Assembly: GCA_937876225.1 (NCBI GenBank)
Contig: CALFIC010000104.1
Coordinates: 1-19,757 of the forward strand
Direction of reading: 5' to 3'
DNA length: 19,757 bases
Origin: an uncultured Chloroflexota bacterium
Lineage (GTDB): Bacteria; Chloroflexota; Chloroflexia; Chloroflexales; Roseiflexaceae
A model generated the notes under the pieces. That model saw nothing but the letters and a program-made list of their open reading frames with translations, did not search any database and was not told the origin of the DNA. Shown one piece after another: positions 12,765 to 19,757 of the stretch (the stretch's first letter is position 1; each line of letters starts with the position of its first letter). Both the position numbers and the translations under genes were made by a program.

Positions 12765-15740
12765 ATGCGCTACCGCATCCTTCGTCAGCTCGTCTTGCTC
12801 ATCGCCGTAGTGGCGTATGTGGCCGCCGCCCGTCCTGTGGTTGCCCAATCCGCCGATACTCCCCTCGATATCGTGGTCGTCATTGACAATTCGGGCTCGA
12901 TGCATAGCAAAGTCATCAAAAACACGGTGGCCAACGCTGATTTTGGCAAAGGCTCCGATCCCACAGGCCTACGCTACGACGCCACCAAAATGTTGGTTGA
13001 ATTACTCGACACCAACGACCGGCTGGGCGTCGTGCATTTTTCGGATGCCGCCCATGTGCTCGGTAGCGGTCAGACCATGCTGCGCATGGATGAGGCTAAT
13101 CGCGAATCAATTCGCGGAGCGCTCGATACGATCTCGGTCGATTATAGTAAATCAGATACACGCAAGTCGAATAAATATGGCTATATCAATGATGACGTGG
13201 TGCCCCCAGGCGAAACAAATTATATCCAAGCGTTTGCGGGCGTCAACACGCTGTTGCAAACCAATTCCACCAATCGCAAAGCAGTGATTTTTTTGACCGA
13301 TGGTGCCCCTACCGATATGGGGAAATCGCCTGCTTCGATTACTACGGCGATGCAGGCGCAACTCAAATCCATCAATGCCCCGGTATTTTTGTTGATGCTC
13401 CAGAACCCCAACGAAAACTCTAAACCCGAAATTGCAGCGGTCAAGTCGGCCTTTGCCGCCAGCAACCAAAAAGTCATCGACATCGCCAATGCCAACGACA
13501 TCGCCCATGCCCTCGCCAGCGTGCTGACCTACCTCAAACCCAACCTCTACCTCGATGTGCTGCAAGGGAATTCTGGTAGTGGCTTCAATACCGCAGTGTT
13601 TGATACCAGTATTAGCGCCGACCAACAGGTCAGCGCTGTGACGTTTGTTTTTGCGCCGCATACCAGTAGGACTGATTTTAGGGTGGATGTAAATGATTTG
13701 ACGTTCATAACAAATCCTCCCGGTGCGCGCTTCACGACATTCCACAAAACTATGGCTGGCGATATTAACGACAATTGGACCTTTAAAGTCAATGCGGCGC
13801 CGACTGACATTACTGGGTTTGCCTTTTTGCGGTCGGAGGTGCGTATGACACTCCGTTATCCCGATGCCAGCGCAACCACTAGTCAGATTATGGCCTACCC
13901 GCGTGACTCCCAACACCTGCTTGGGGCCTTGATTCAAGGGGTGGAATCTGACGCTATGACCGATATTGCCTTGGAGTCGACCCAAAGTTGTGACGCCATT
14001 AATCCTGCACCCGCTTCCCCCTACCCGGTAAAACGCACTGGTCTGCATACGGGGAGTGAGCCGGTGGTGTGGGCCTTGTTGCCCCCCAGTAACCAACCGC
14101 TGTTTGTGAATGTCACCATGCAAAAAAATCAAAGCCTAGCGTTGCGTCGCTGTTATGAGTTGCAACCCACGGAAGTGCAATTGCCGTTGGAGATTACCAA
14201 ACCAGTCAGCAATACGCCGGCTGCGACGCAAGGGTCAATTGCGGTAGAGGCGCAATTGTCGGCGCCAGCGCTGGTCACAAACCCCCGCGCCACGCTGTTT
14301 TATGGCAAAGATGACGCAACCCCGCCGGTACAACTCGAGATGCCGATTACCGATACTATGGCCATGGTGACGCTTCCCCTCAACCAAGGAGGGGCGCATA
14401 CGTTGAGTGTGGTGGTGCAAGGGCTGGTGTCCGACCGCCCGGTGGTGCTCTATGCCACCCGCCCGCTGACTCCTCAATTTCAGTGTGCATTGCAACGAAT
14501 TGGTAATAGTGATGTCCGTGATTTGGGTGAACTCACGACTGCCGATCCCGTGGATTTGTCGTTGCAATGCACGACCAAAGGGGATAGTCAGCCGCAGGCA
14601 ATTGATCCCAAAAAAGTGATATTGCGTGATGCCCAAAACCAAGTAGTGCCTGATATGGCCTCCAAAATCCTCAATTTTGGTGTGGTGCGCGAAAAAGATG
14701 GCGTGGTGCAATGGCCAATCGCGCTGCAAAACATTGATTTGCTTGCTGGCGGGCGCTATACTCTCGAAATTCCGGTACAGGTCTATGGTAAGACGATTCC
14801 CGTCCAATACACTTTTGTGCGCCCGGTGGTAGCGATTGGCTTGTCGTGGGATGGCTATCGCGACGCCCAATCGGTCCTCGACGTGGGGGCACTCGACGCC
14901 GGCCAAAATGCGCTCACGACCTGTGTCACCGCCACGATTCCGGACCTCGCCAAAGCCGCCACCCTAGCGTCGGCAGCGACGGTGACGGCGCTGAGCCACG
15001 ACAGCCAGGATGTGGCGACGGACGGTGTGACTGCCCAAATCCAACCCAACGATCCTCGCTGTCCCAACGGACGTTATGCGCTCCGTCTGACCGTGCCCGC
15101 CACCCTCGACGCTGCGACCTATCGCGCTGATTTGGTGTTGACCACCAGCGACCCCAAGGTTCAAGTACTGCCCCAGCCCGTGCATGTGCAGTTTACGACG
15201 GCCCAATTGCAGGCGGGATTGGCCTTTGTGCAGGCGGTGTCTGGCACGAAAATTCCGACGTATCGCGTCGAAGGGGCACCTGCGGGTTGGCTTTATGACA
15301 CCGTCAAAACCGATATTACCGTGCCCTACACCGTGACCATTACGGGGGCGACCAGTATGCCGCTGCTTGATCGGCCACGCTATCAAACGATTGTGGCGGT
15401 ACAGAATCAAAGCGACTTTAATGGGTTTGTGACGGTGCAACCCTATTGGGAAGGGTCAATCCCCAAACAACAGGCTGCCAACGTCTACACCGGTGCCATG
15501 GTCTTGACCAATGTGCCTCGCTATACCTGGGATGGTGGCGCCTACGATGTGGTGGTGCGTTTTGATGACCCACGGATTGTGTCTGCGAAGCAAATCGCCT
15601 TCCGGGTGCAAACCATTGCCTACGGGAATTTGGTGATCTGGATTGCCGTGGCGGCGGTGTTGGTTTTGGGGGTATATGGCTGGCGTGCTACCCAAACCAA
15701 GAAACCAGAGGCGCAAACTCCCCCTTCTGCCGCAAAATAA
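12765..15740 (+). CDS. Large secreted VWA-domain protein with C-terminal membrane anchor
   Basis: A 991-residue protein. Residues 1-28 are a signal peptide (LLIAVVAYVAAARPVVAQ, cleavage near Ala-Gln/Ser). A von Willebrand A domain follows at about 34-260 with a complete metal-ion-dependent adhesion site: Asp41-Asn-Ser43-Gly-Ser45, Thr151 (GETNYIQ) and Asp179 (FLTDGAP). Roughly 690 residues of beta-rich, Thr/Val-rich extracellular sequence come next, probably several immunoglobulin-like domains. A single transmembrane helix (about 955-974, NLVIWIAVAAVLVLGVYGW) and a short basic tail end the protein. The intact MIDAS predicts cation-dependent protein binding outside the cell. The start is the first ATG giving the signal peptide, with a weak GAGG before it. 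The layout is that of a type I surface adhesin or assembly factor; the partner is unknown. Confidence 0.9.
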   Translation: MRYRILRQLVLLIAVVAYVAAARPVVAQSADTPLDIVVVIDNSGSMHSKVIKNTVANADFGKGSDPTGLRYDATKMLVELLDTNDRLGVVHFSDAAHVLGSGQTMLRMDEANRESIRGALDTISVDYSKSDTRKSNKYGYINDDVVPPGETNYIQAFAGVNTLLQTNSTNRKAVIFLTDGAPTDMGKSPASITTAMQAQLKSINAPVFLLMLQNPNENSKPEIAAVKSAFAASNQKVIDIANANDIAHALASVLTYLKPNLYLDVLQGNSGSGFNTAVFDTSISADQQVSAVTFVFAPHTSRTDFRVDVNDLTFITNPPGARFTTFHKTMAGDINDNWTFKVNAAPTDITGFAFLRSEVRMTLRYPDASATTSQIMAYPRDSQHLLGALIQGVESDAMTDIALESTQSCDAINPAPASPYPVKRTGLHTGSEPVVWALLPPSNQPLFVNVTMQKNQSLALRRCYELQPTEVQLPLEITKPVSNTPAATQGSIAVEAQLSAPALVTNPRATLFYGKDDATPPVQLEMPITDTMAMVTLPLNQGGAHTLSVVVQGLVSDRPVVLYATRPLTPQFQCALQRIGNSDVRDLGELTTADPVDLSLQCTTKGDSQPQAIDPKKVILRDAQNQVVPDMASKILNFGVVREKDGVVQWPIALQNIDLLAGGRYTLEIPVQVYGKTIPVQYTFVRPVVAIGLSWDGYRDAQSVLDVGALDAGQNALTTCVTATIPDLAKAATLASAATVTALSHDSQDVATDGVTAQIQPNDPRCPNGRYALRLTVPATLDAATYRADLVLTTSDPKVQVLPQPVHVQFTTAQLQAGLAFVQAVSGTKIPTYRVEGAPAGWLYDTVKTDITVPYTVTITGATSMPLLDRPRYQTIVAVQNQSDFNGFVTVQPYWEGSIPKQQAANVYTGAMVLTNVPRYTWDGGAYDVVVRFDDPRIVSAKQIAFRVQTIAYGNLVIWIAVAAVLVLGVYGWRATQTKKPEAQTPPSAAK

Positions 15741-15752
15741 GTTGGTTTTTGC

Positions 15753-15789
15753 AATCCCCAGTCACCAATCACCGGTGGCTGGGGATTTT
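15753..15789 (+). terminator. Intrinsic terminator of the VWA gene
   Basis: AATCCCCAGTCACC (15753-15766) pairs with GGTGGCTGGGGATT (15774-15787), 14 pairs with one T-G wobble, 7-nt loop, then TTTT (15786-15789). It begins 13 bases after the VWA stop codon, separating this gene from the transglutaminase gene. Confidence 0.8.
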
Positions 15790-15934
15790 GAGTGTACCGG
15801 CATTGGCATGCGCTATCATCATGTGGTCGCCACGCGGGCCGAAACAGGTAGGGCATTATTTTTTATCACAAAACAAAACCCCTATGGAAATCGTCATGGC
15901 ATAATGGTACGAGATTCGTCAAGAGAACCACCAC

Positions 15935-17005
15935 ATGCCCCTCAAACCGTTTGTGCATAACCTCGATGCCTTGCGCCAGCAGGTCGATGAACTGCTCGTG
16001 GCGCGAGTGCCCACTCATACGTGGCGCTTTACTGGCCCCAAAAATTTGTTTGCGTCGGAATCGTTGCTGGGCGAATTGGTCAATGCCGGCAACGACATCG
16101 CCCGTAGTGCCATCGCTTCATACCAGGTGCTCCGTAGTCAAAAAGGGAGCCAATACGACATAACGCTCAGTGTGGACTACCGTGAATCTGCTGAGCAACG
16201 CCACGTGGTGCTCCAACGCAGTGCGGACATCGTGGCGCGCATCACCCGCCCGAATATGAGTGGGCACGAAAAAGTGTTGCGCATCCACGATTGGGTCATC
16301 ACCAACTTTCATTATGACCATAGCAAAGTCTGTTACACCGCCTATGACGGCGTAGTCCATGGCAAAACCGTCTGTGCCGGCTATGCCATGATGGTGGCTT
16401 ATTTGTGCGAGGCGGCGGCGATTCCGTGTCGGATTGTGACGGGTAATGTGGCGCGTGGGCCGCATGCCTGGAACCTGATTAACATTGACGGCTTGTGGTA
16501 CCACTTGGATGCGACCTGGGATAGTCCGCATTCTGATGCGCCACAGGCGCATGACCAATACGACTATTATTTGTTGACCGACAGCGAGATGATGGCGGAC
16601 CGGGCGTTGTTGGTCGAGCCGGGTTTGCGGCCATACCCGCGGGCTAGTATGCGCTATGTGGATACGGTGAATCAGCTGATTGGCATGCGCCATTCGGCCA
16701 GCGGGTTTTTGCGCCAACTCAAAAACACCATCGGCCTCAAATATCTCGAGCCTGAATATGTGGTGGCCGACCGCCAGGCGTTGGTGAATCATCTGCTCGA
16801 TATTTATTACCGGCGCATGACGCAGAGTATCGTGCGCTATCGCGCCAGTGCCAGCCAGACCCAGGGTGATTTGGCGTGGGCCTGGAACACAGTGCGGCCC
16901 CAGATCCGCGATACGGGCGTGCAGGTCCGCACGAGTATGCGGCCTTATCTGCGCGGCGGGCATCATGATGAGGTGTTGTTGGATATGCAGTTGGTGTGGG
17001 GATGA
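15935..17005 (+). CDS. Transglutaminase-like cysteine peptidase-fold protein, soluble form
   Basis: A 356-residue protein with a transglutaminase-like (papain-fold) core. The catalytic triad is visible: Cys147 in GKTVCAGYAMM, His177 in RGPHAWNLI and Asp192 in WYHLDATWDSP. The preceding helix, EKVLRIHDWVITNFHYD, is typical of the family. The N-terminal 100 residues are not recognised, and a C-terminal extension of about 130 residues follows the core. No signal peptide or membrane helix is seen, so it is predicted cytoplasmic unless exported by another route. The protein is paralogous to the gene at 17394-18749 across core and C-terminal tail (YLEPEYVV here, YMSDEYVF there; PYLRGGHHDEVLLDMQL here, PYVRTSEPDDVLVEVVL there). 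Whether it crosslinks, cleaves or modifies proteins is unknown. A perfect 7-bp hairpin (17006-17021) follows the stop. Confidence 0.87.
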   Translation: MPLKPFVHNLDALRQQVDELLVARVPTHTWRFTGPKNLFASESLLGELVNAGNDIARSAIASYQVLRSQKGSQYDITLSVDYRESAEQRHVVLQRSADIVARITRPNMSGHEKVLRIHDWVITNFHYDHSKVCYTAYDGVVHGKTVCAGYAMMVAYLCEAAAIPCRIVTGNVARGPHAWNLINIDGLWYHLDATWDSPHSDAPQAHDQYDYYLLTDSEMMADRALLVEPGLRPYPRASMRYVDTVNQLIGMRHSASGFLRQLKNTIGLKYLEPEYVVADRQALVNHLLDIYYRRMTQSIVRYRASASQTQGDLAWAWNTVRPQIRDTGVQVRTSMRPYLRGGHHDEVLLDMQLVWG

Positions 17006-17310
17006 GTGTCTCGTGAGACACTGAATGGAAAATTGAAAATTGAAAATGGAGAACGGCTCCGCGGCTCCGTGCCTGCGCATGAGGCATACGACGCTGCGCA
17101 CGGACTGGCATATATTTGCACCCCTAGATACAAAACGCCTCTGCGCCCTCTGCGTCCTCTGCGCGAGAAGACAAATTGAAAATTGAAAATGAAAAATTGA
17201 AAATGTAGACGAACCGGCATTATGCATAGTATAGGCATTCATCGACACACATGAGTCAAAAACAGCGCTGCGCCCTCAGCGTGCGCTGTGCGAGAAATGA
17301 CAATCCTCTG
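17006..17310. repeat. Repeat-rich intergenic region: hairpin, AAAATTG heptamers, CCTCTGCGN nonamers
   Basis: GTGTCTC-GT-GAGACAC (17006-17021) is a perfect hairpin immediately after the TGA. AAAATTG heptamers occur at 17028-17047 and 17172-17204. CCTCTGCG plus one base is repeated three times with a 9-bp period (17138-17164), then CGAG. A last block (about 17264-17310) ends CTGTGCGAGAAATGACAATCCTC, like 11380-11401. No credible gene lies between 17006 and 17393. This area marks the change from GC-richer to AT-richer sequence. Confidence 0.85.
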
Positions 17311-17311
17311 C

Positions 17312-17340
17312 TATAATACTCACGTAATTACGTGAGTATT
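17312..17340 (+). promoter_or_regulatory. Promoter overlapped by a 26-bp perfect palindrome
   Basis: TATAAT at 17312-17317 is a consensus -10 for the downstream transglutaminase gene. Overlapping it, AATACTCACGTAA (17315-17327) is followed directly by its exact reverse complement TTACGTGAGTATT (17328-17340). A palindrome of this length on the -10 and start site points to repression by a dimeric DNA-binding protein. The segment 17312-17336 recurs at 18817-18841 with 22/25 identity. Confidence 0.75.
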
Positions 17341-17393
17341 GTGGTTTTTAAGACTAGACATAAAAAATAAGTTTGATAGAGAAAGTATCATAT

Positions 17394-18749
17394 ATGCGGA
17401 TTCGCGATATTCCTTATTTGCCATGGATAATTGCGGTAGTAGTATTGTTTTCGATTGTGAATGTGCTGGTCCGTCCGCAAGTGCAATCAAATACTGTTGC
17501 TATTGATGAAAATCAGACGGTGATTGTAGCGCCTACATCGGTAGTACAAACAGATGCGACAGCGAATCAACAAGGCGATAATAGCAATCAAGAGAATATT
17601 CCGACGAGTATGGCCATTGCACAACCGACGAGTACTATCGCTCCACAACCGACGCGTACGCTTACTGCGCAAGATGATGTGGCGTACACGCAGACACTAA
17701 CCTACAAGCCGGGGTTGCAATTAGATTCTTTCGAAGAGTACCGTGGTGCACTACTTGATGCGATTCGCCAGCGCCAAACCCTATTTGCGGCAGAGTATGT
17801 TGGCCCTCCAAATGAATTAGTCCAGATTTACGCTGCGATTAAAAACTACTACCATCCACGGCGCTTCGTAACAGTTGTGGCACAGAGCGAAACAACGAGT
17901 CCGCAGATTCGTTTGCAGCTAGCGTATCTAGCTGCCGATACACAAGAAGCATTCGTACAACAACGCGTGTCCGAGATTGTGGCAGAACTTGTTACACCTG
18001 GGATGCAACCACATCAAAAAATTCGCGTTCTGCATGATTGGGTAGTACTAAATACCCAATATGATATGACATTCAAACGATATTCAGCATACGATATTTT
18101 GAACGGTGGCTCCGCGGTATGCCAAGGATATGCGTTGCTGATGGATGCATTACTGAACGAAGCAGGATTTAATTCGATATTTGTCACAGGAACTATCAAG
18201 CCTGAATTCCGTGTGAACACAAATGGTCTTACGAATGGTGGCCATGCCTGGAATATGGTGCAAGTCGATGGGAATTGGTATCACCTCGATGCCACCTGGG
18301 ATGATCCTACTCCGGATCAGCCAGGAGTTGTTGGGTATAACTATTACATGTTAACTGATGCGGAGATTGGGATTACCCGTACAATTGACGAAGATTTGTC
18401 TAGTTTTATGCGGCCAATTGCAAATACGTCATATGCAGATGCAGTGCAGTCAGTGCAAGTATATGATGCCGTACAACAGGCACAAATCCAGCAACTGATG
18501 CGCGATACGCAGCTGATTTATATGAGCGATGAATATGTGTTTGGTGCAAGTGACACCGCACGGTTCGATGCATATATGAAACAGCACCCGGGTACGCCGT
18601 TTGTGTTTCGGGCCTATCACGAGCGCGATGTATCAGCCCTGATTACATACTACGTACAGCAACAAAACGCAGGGGTAAATTACAGCACGAATCCATACGT
18701 GCGTACGTCTGAACCAGATGATGTGTTGGTTGAGGTTGTGTTGCAATGA
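17394..18749 (+). CDS. Membrane-anchored transglutaminase-like protein
   Basis: A 451-residue protein. MRIRDIPYLPWIIAVVVLFSIVNVLVRPQ gives one N-terminal transmembrane segment (about 9-26), with no clear cleavage site, so it is probably a signal anchor. A Gln/Thr/Pro-rich linker (30-90) leads to an unassigned domain and then the transglutaminase-like core. Cys243 (SAVCQGYALLM), His284 (GGHAWNMV) and Asp299 (WYHLDATWDDP) form the triad, after KIRVLHDWVVLNTQYD. The C-terminal extension resembles that of the paralogue at 15935-17005. The catalytic domain should lie outside the cytoplasmic membrane. ATG 17394 is preferred over an upstream TTG in frame; GAGAAAG lies about ten bases before it. Base composition is visibly more A+T-rich than its paralogue. 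Transcription probably starts at the palindromic promoter 17312-17340. Confidence 0.88.
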   Translation: MRIRDIPYLPWIIAVVVLFSIVNVLVRPQVQSNTVAIDENQTVIVAPTSVVQTDATANQQGDNSNQENIPTSMAIAQPTSTIAPQPTRTLTAQDDVAYTQTLTYKPGLQLDSFEEYRGALLDAIRQRQTLFAAEYVGPPNELVQIYAAIKNYYHPRRFVTVVAQSETTSPQIRLQLAYLAADTQEAFVQQRVSEIVAELVTPGMQPHQKIRVLHDWVVLNTQYDMTFKRYSAYDILNGGSAVCQGYALLMDALLNEAGFNSIFVTGTIKPEFRVNTNGLTNGGHAWNMVQVDGNWYHLDATWDDPTPDQPGVVGYNYYMLTDAEIGITRTIDEDLSSFMRPIANTSYADAVQSVQVYDAVQQAQIQQLMRDTQLIYMSDEYVFGASDTARFDAYMKQHPGTPFVFRAYHERDVSALITYYVQQQNAGVNYSTNPYVRTSEPDDVLVEVVLQ

Positions 18750-18841
18750 CGTATTACCTACGTAGTAAATTTGTTCGAGATTACGTTGTTTTACGTTGTT
18801 TTACGTCATATTATGTTATAATAATCACGTAAATACGTTAG
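18749..18841. promoter_or_regulatory. ACGT-rich regulatory array with 10-bp-phased TTACGT and promoter
   Basis: Seven ACGT cores start at 18749, 18760, 18783, 18793, 18803, 18827 and 18835. TTACGT begins at 18781, 18791 and 18801 and TTATGT at 18811, an exact 10-bp spacing, one helical turn. They lead into TATAAT (18817-18822) and CACGTAAATACGTTAG, a near copy (22/25) of the palindromic promoter at 17312-17336. No gene lies in 18750-19107; this and the dyads below are its content. Confidence 0.65.
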
Positions 18842-18849
18842 AGTTTATT

Positions 18850-18893
18850 ATCACTATCAAAAATCCACATTTGTGGATTGATTTTATAGTGAT
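18850..18893. promoter_or_regulatory. Long hairpin with nested TCCACA-N2-TGTGGA palindrome
   Basis: Outer arms ATCACTAT (18850-18857) and ATAGTGAT (18886-18893) enclose AAAA/TTTT and an inner ATCCACA-TT-TGTGGAT, with small bulges. The inner 14-bp palindrome TCCACA-N2-TGTGGA occurs again at 19049-19062. It may act as an operator in DNA, or as leader structure if transcription starts near 18829. Confidence 0.6.
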
Positions 18894-18900
18894 TGATGTG

Positions 18901-18927
18901 CGCATTAATTAAGACTTAACTAGTGCG
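18901..18927. other. Hairpin in leader region
   Basis: CGCATTA (18901-18907) pairs with TAGTGCG (18921-18927) with one T-G wobble, and inner TTAA/TTAA closes a GAC loop. The TATTTACTGTATTTT that follows is only loosely terminator-like. Role unknown: attenuation or mRNA leader structure are possible. Confidence 0.4.
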
Positions 18928-19045
18928 TATTTACTGTATTTTAGGTGAGTTGAATTTATACCATAGGGGATTACTTTTGATTTGGTTACGATCGGCCTGC
19001 TGCTTTGAGGAAGACATGTATTGACGTAGTTTGCAAACACTATAA

Positions 19046-19065
19046 AAGTCCACAATTGTGGACTT
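19046..19065. promoter_or_regulatory. 20-bp perfect palindrome before the last gene
   Basis: AAGTCCACAA (19046-19055) is followed by its exact complement TTGTGGACTT (19056-19065). TATAAA precedes it (19041-19046) and two TATAATG motifs 10 bp apart follow (19065-19071 and 19075-19081). The inner TCCACA-AT-TGTGGA matches the palindrome inside the hairpin at 18850-18893, so a common regulator is likely. Confidence 0.65.
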
Positions 19066-19107
19066 ATAATGTTTTATAATGCAGTAAATAATATTAGAGG
19101 AGTAGTC

Positions 19108-19730
19108 ATGACAAAGCGGTATCTGTTGATTTGTGGTGGGACGGGTAAAGGGTTGGTGGACAAGCGCCGCCTTGTTGGTGTCGATGGTGTGATCCAATTT
19201 GACGTTGTTGCGGAAAGGCTTGTGGTCAATCAAGACAATCGTACACTTAATTTTTCAATGCCGATAGCTGGCGATAATATTCTGTTTAATACAGAAGCAC
19301 TCGGTGAAAAAATTCGTGATTTGACGCGTACCCGTGCAAATAAGTTGAATAATCTGGAACTCATAAAGGCTGCCCATAGCCCAATGATTGCAGAATATGA
19401 AAAATTAAATGCGCAACATTCTGCAGATATTAAATTATATTCTGAACTGAAAGCAATCCTTGATAGCTTTGATACCCCAACGCAAGAGCGTCATGCCGCA
19501 GAATTGAAACTTAATACGATTCAGGCAATTGTTGAGTCAATTTTGAAGATGAAGCGTGATTTAAGTTCTTCCGGTATTCCATACCTGACGTTACTCCGCG
19601 AAATTGATAGTATCGATAAGAAAATAGTATTTTATAAGTTTGTATTGACTGATTTAGCACCAGCAAATCTTGCAGATGGTATGGCTCAAATGCCAATTAT
19701 TGGTAGTGCATATTTCAATCGGTCAGTGAT
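19108..19730 (+). CDS. Partial gene, N-terminal GGTGKG protein (possibly tubulin-like)
   Basis: At least 207 residues are genuine; the 3' end is missing because the contig enters adapter sequence at 19731, so the apparent stop at 19750-19752 and the last residues (about RKSVV) are artefacts. The ATG at 19108 is preferred to one at 19069 because AGAGGAG lies five bases before it. The protein begins MTKRYLLICGGTGKGLVDKR: a beta strand running into a Gly-rich loop, as in nucleotide-binding Rossmann-type folds. The N-terminal GGTGK loop recalls the tubulin-like family PF13809, but the diagnostic T-loop region would be beyond or masked, so this is a weak guess. Residues about 75-165 are charged and helical, probably coiled coil (LTRTRANKLNNLELIKAAHS, HSADIKLYSELKAILDSF). 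No signal peptide. Confidence 0.75.
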
Positions 19731-19757
19731 AGATCGGAAGAGCGTCGTGTAGGGAAA
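19731..19757. other. Illumina TruSeq adapter contamination at contig end
   Basis: The last 27 bases start AGATCGGAAGAGCGTCGTGT and end AGGGAAA, identical to the reverse complement of the Illumina universal (TruSeq) adapter as known. They are not genomic. Any feature crossing 19731 should be clipped there. Confidence 0.97.

Noticed and set aside
16118..17248. Long minus-strand open frame (376 codons) opposite the first transglutaminase gene
   Set aside because: It is antisense to a clear gene with an intact catalytic triad, and its N-terminal part is translated intergenic repeats.
12765..18749. MoxR-DUF58-VWA-transglutaminase system
   Set aside because: VWA and transglutaminase-like genes are present, but no MoxR AAA ATPase or DUF58 gene is seen, and the VWA gene is followed by its own terminator.

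Overview
The window looks like one complete assembly contig from a member of the Chloroflexota (filamentous Chloroflexia type). This is inferred from the gene families (YerB-like DUF3048 lipoprotein, DUF4349 lipoprotein, Thr/Pro-rich lipoprotein linkers, COG4586/4587/3694-type ABC exporter), moderate GC, and many short intergenic repeat families. No rRNA or single decisive marker is present, so the phylum call is inference. The left end lies inside a heptanucleotide tandem repeat and the right end runs into Illumina adapter sequence, so both ends are technical.

Layout. 1-5.2 kb: a DUF3048 lipoprotein gene (+) converges on the dnaX-ybaB-recR operon (-) across two back-to-back terminators. A DUF4349 lipoprotein gene (+) diverges from dnaX. 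5.2-8.6 kb: two ABC-2 permease genes (-) and their ATPase gene (-), with a TIM-barrel sugar-phosphate isomerase-like gene (+) lying antiparallel between them. 8.6-10.5 kb: a composite repeat, a class-V PLP aminotransferase (-), a palindrome-rich intergenic region and an acyl-CoA-binding protein (+). 10.5-11.45 kb: two repeat clusters flank a low-GC orphan gene. 11.5-18.75 kb: a run of plus-strand genes, mostly envelope-related: a bacterial PH-domain protein, a Thr/Pro-repeat lipoprotein, a large secreted VWA protein, a soluble-looking transglutaminase-like protein and its membrane-anchored paralogue. 18.75-19.76 kb: an A+T-rich regulatory region dense in ACGT cores and palindromes, then an adapter-truncated gene starting with a GGTGKG loop.

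How genes work together. dnaX, ybaB and recR form the standard clamp-loader/recombination operon. The ATPase and two permeases form one exporter of unknown substrate. The VWA, lipoprotein and transglutaminase genes look like cell-surface functions, but they are separated by hairpins and promoters, so they are not shown to be one operon. The most unusual signals are regulatory. A 26-bp perfect palindrome overlapping the promoter of the second transglutaminase gene recurs (22/25 positions) at 18.82 kb beside a 10-bp-phased TTACGT array. TCCACA-N2-TGTGGA palindromes occur twice before the last gene. A superfamily of intergenic repeats shares the core CATGNAATGACG.
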